64,000 bases of DNA from assembly GCA_012270065.1 (NCBI GenBank), contig JAAXJB010000050.1, positions 2,316-66,315 of the forward strand, written 5' to 3'. The stretch is from Rubripirellula sp. (GTDB lineage Bacteria > Planctomycetota > Planctomycetia > Pirellulales > Pirellulaceae). The position numbers were made by a program, and so were the translations under genes. The notes beneath the pieces were generated by a model that worked only from the letters and a program-made list of their open reading frames with translations, ran no database searches and was not told the DNA's origin. Shown piece after piece: positions 63,395 to 64,000 of this stretch. The first letter of the stretch is position 1, and each line of letters begins with the position of its first letter.

Positions 63395-64000
63395 CCGATC
63401 AGATCGCTGCAATTGAGATTTTCCTCGTGGATCTCAGCCAGCAACAACCCTATCTGGGGGCACTTCGCGACGGAGAAGAAATCGATCCACACGGTTATTT
63501 CGTTCGAAAACAGAATGGAACGGTATACCCCAGAAAAAACCGCTCGCTCGTCTTGCGGCTTGTCACCAGAGATGGCGTCGAAGGCTGGGGTGAAACATAC
63601 GGCATCGTGGCCCCCAGAGCCACCGCGGAGATCATCAAGGATCTCCTGACAGGTTTTGTCATCGGGTCAGACCCGTTTGACGTCCAGGTCATCCATGACC
63701 GGCTTTATGACCTGATGCGTGTCCGGGGCTACAACGGCGGATACTATCTCGATGCGTTGGCTGCAATTGACATTGCCTTGTGGGACATTGTCGGCAAGAT
63801 CACAGGCAAGCCAATCCACAAACTGCTTGGCGGCCGCCTTCACGAGCGAATTCACTGCTACGTATCCGGGTTACCCTGCGACACCCTGTCGGAACGTTGT
63901 GAGCTTGCCTGCACATGGCGAGACCGCGGTTTTGACGCTGTGAAGTTCGCATCACCTGTTGCTGATGACGGTGTCGTGACTGAGATGCGCGAACTGCGTC
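63391..64000 (+). CDS. Enolase-superfamily sugar-acid dehydratase (partial, cut by window end)
   Basis: The first 203 residues are in the window, beginning at ATG 63391; the 3' end is beyond 64000. The N-terminal capping domain of the mandelate racemase/muconate lactonizing subgroup is seen (LVLRLVTRDGVEGWGETYG), and the barrel starts with ALAAIDIALWDIVGKITGKP and LLGGRLHERI. K185 in FDAVKFASP sits where the KxK motif normally is, but the second Lys position is Ala187, so it resembles the subgroup with a single K. It overlaps the DapA-like gene by 4 bases, consistent with dehydration of an aldonic/aldaric acid to a 2-keto-3-deoxy acid. The metal ligands lie beyond the window. Confidence 0.85.
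   Translation, partial: MTDQIAAIEIFLVDLSQQQPYLGALRDGEEIDPHGYFVRKQNGTVYPRKNRSLVLRLVTRDGVEGWGETYGIVAPRATAEIIKDLLTGFVIGSDPFDVQVIHDRLYDLMRVRGYNGGYYLDALAAIDIALWDIVGKITGKPIHKLLGGRLHERIHCYVSGLPCDTLSERCELACTWRDRGFDAVKFASPVADDGVVTEMRELR

Noticed and set aside
1-64000. CRISPR arrays, tRNA or rRNA genes, transposases, integrases, phage genes
   Set aside because: None seen by eye on either strand.

Overview
The window looks like chromosomal DNA from a planctomycete (Planctomycetota, probably a marine Planctomycetales/Planctomycetaceae; genus not determined). The evidence is the set of phylum-typical families: DUF1501, DUF1549/DUF1553, DUF1552 and DUF1587-1595 cytochrome-type proteins, a PVC-type dehydrogenase with a CxxCH haem motif, an ECF sigma factor followed by a membrane Ser/Thr kinase, CehA/McbA metallohydrolases and a secreted sulfatase. 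I saw no rRNA, tRNA, CRISPR array, integrase or insertion sequence. Genes are dense, with many 1-14 bp overlaps.

Region 1 (about 1-18.6 kb) is a Wzx/Wzy-type exopolysaccharide (EPS) locus. The minus strand, read from 12554 downwards, carries a priming sugar-phosphate transferase, a membrane protein with a degenerate GGDEF domain, a polysaccharide deacetylase, a GT2, a flippase and a GT4. These are followed by an overlapping module of a DUF1932 dehydrogenase, an RraA-family protein and two different ATP-grasp ligases, and then a secreted GH128-like glucanase. The plus strand carries a Wzz-like chain-length protein without a kinase domain, a membrane GT2 and a Wzy-like polymerase. A Wza-like export lipoprotein converges on the polymerase, and the two stop codons share CTAG. 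The inferred logic is synthesis, flipping, polymerisation and export of a polymer, with a possible ATP-dependent amide/peptide-type decoration made by the ATP-grasp/RraA/DUF1932 module.

Region 2 (19-26.7 kb) holds an HTTM-like membrane protein, a small secreted NTF2-like protein, an ECF sigma factor/Ser-Thr kinase pair, a divergent small secreted CxxC protein and a gamma-glutamyltransferase.

Region 3 (27-38.9 kb) has two operons on the minus strand. One encodes a DUF1549/DUF1553 protein, a Tat-exported DUF1501 protein and a PPC-like secreted protein. The other is a tightly overlapped nucleoside hydrolase, ribokinase and RbsB-RbsA-RbsC set. Because the nucleoside hydrolase has a signal peptide, nucleosides are probably split outside the cytoplasm and the ribose is then imported and phosphorylated.

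Region 4 (39.5-64 kb) looks like a locus for degrading a sulfated, acidic polysaccharide or glycoconjugate. It has a sialidase-like BNR protein, a very large FlgD-Ig/propeller/PA14 protein, a putative lyase-like toroid protein, two adjacent CehA/McbA metallohydrolases, a 1370-residue PVC dehydrogenase with a C-terminal DUF6807 domain, and a sulfatase. Divergently there is a DUF1552/DUF1592 pair, followed by a DapA-superfamily aldolase/dehydratase and an enolase-superfamily sugar-acid dehydratase cut by the window edge. The last two suggest a sugar acid to 2-keto-3-deoxy acid to central metabolism route. Assignments are by motif reading only; substrates are inferred.
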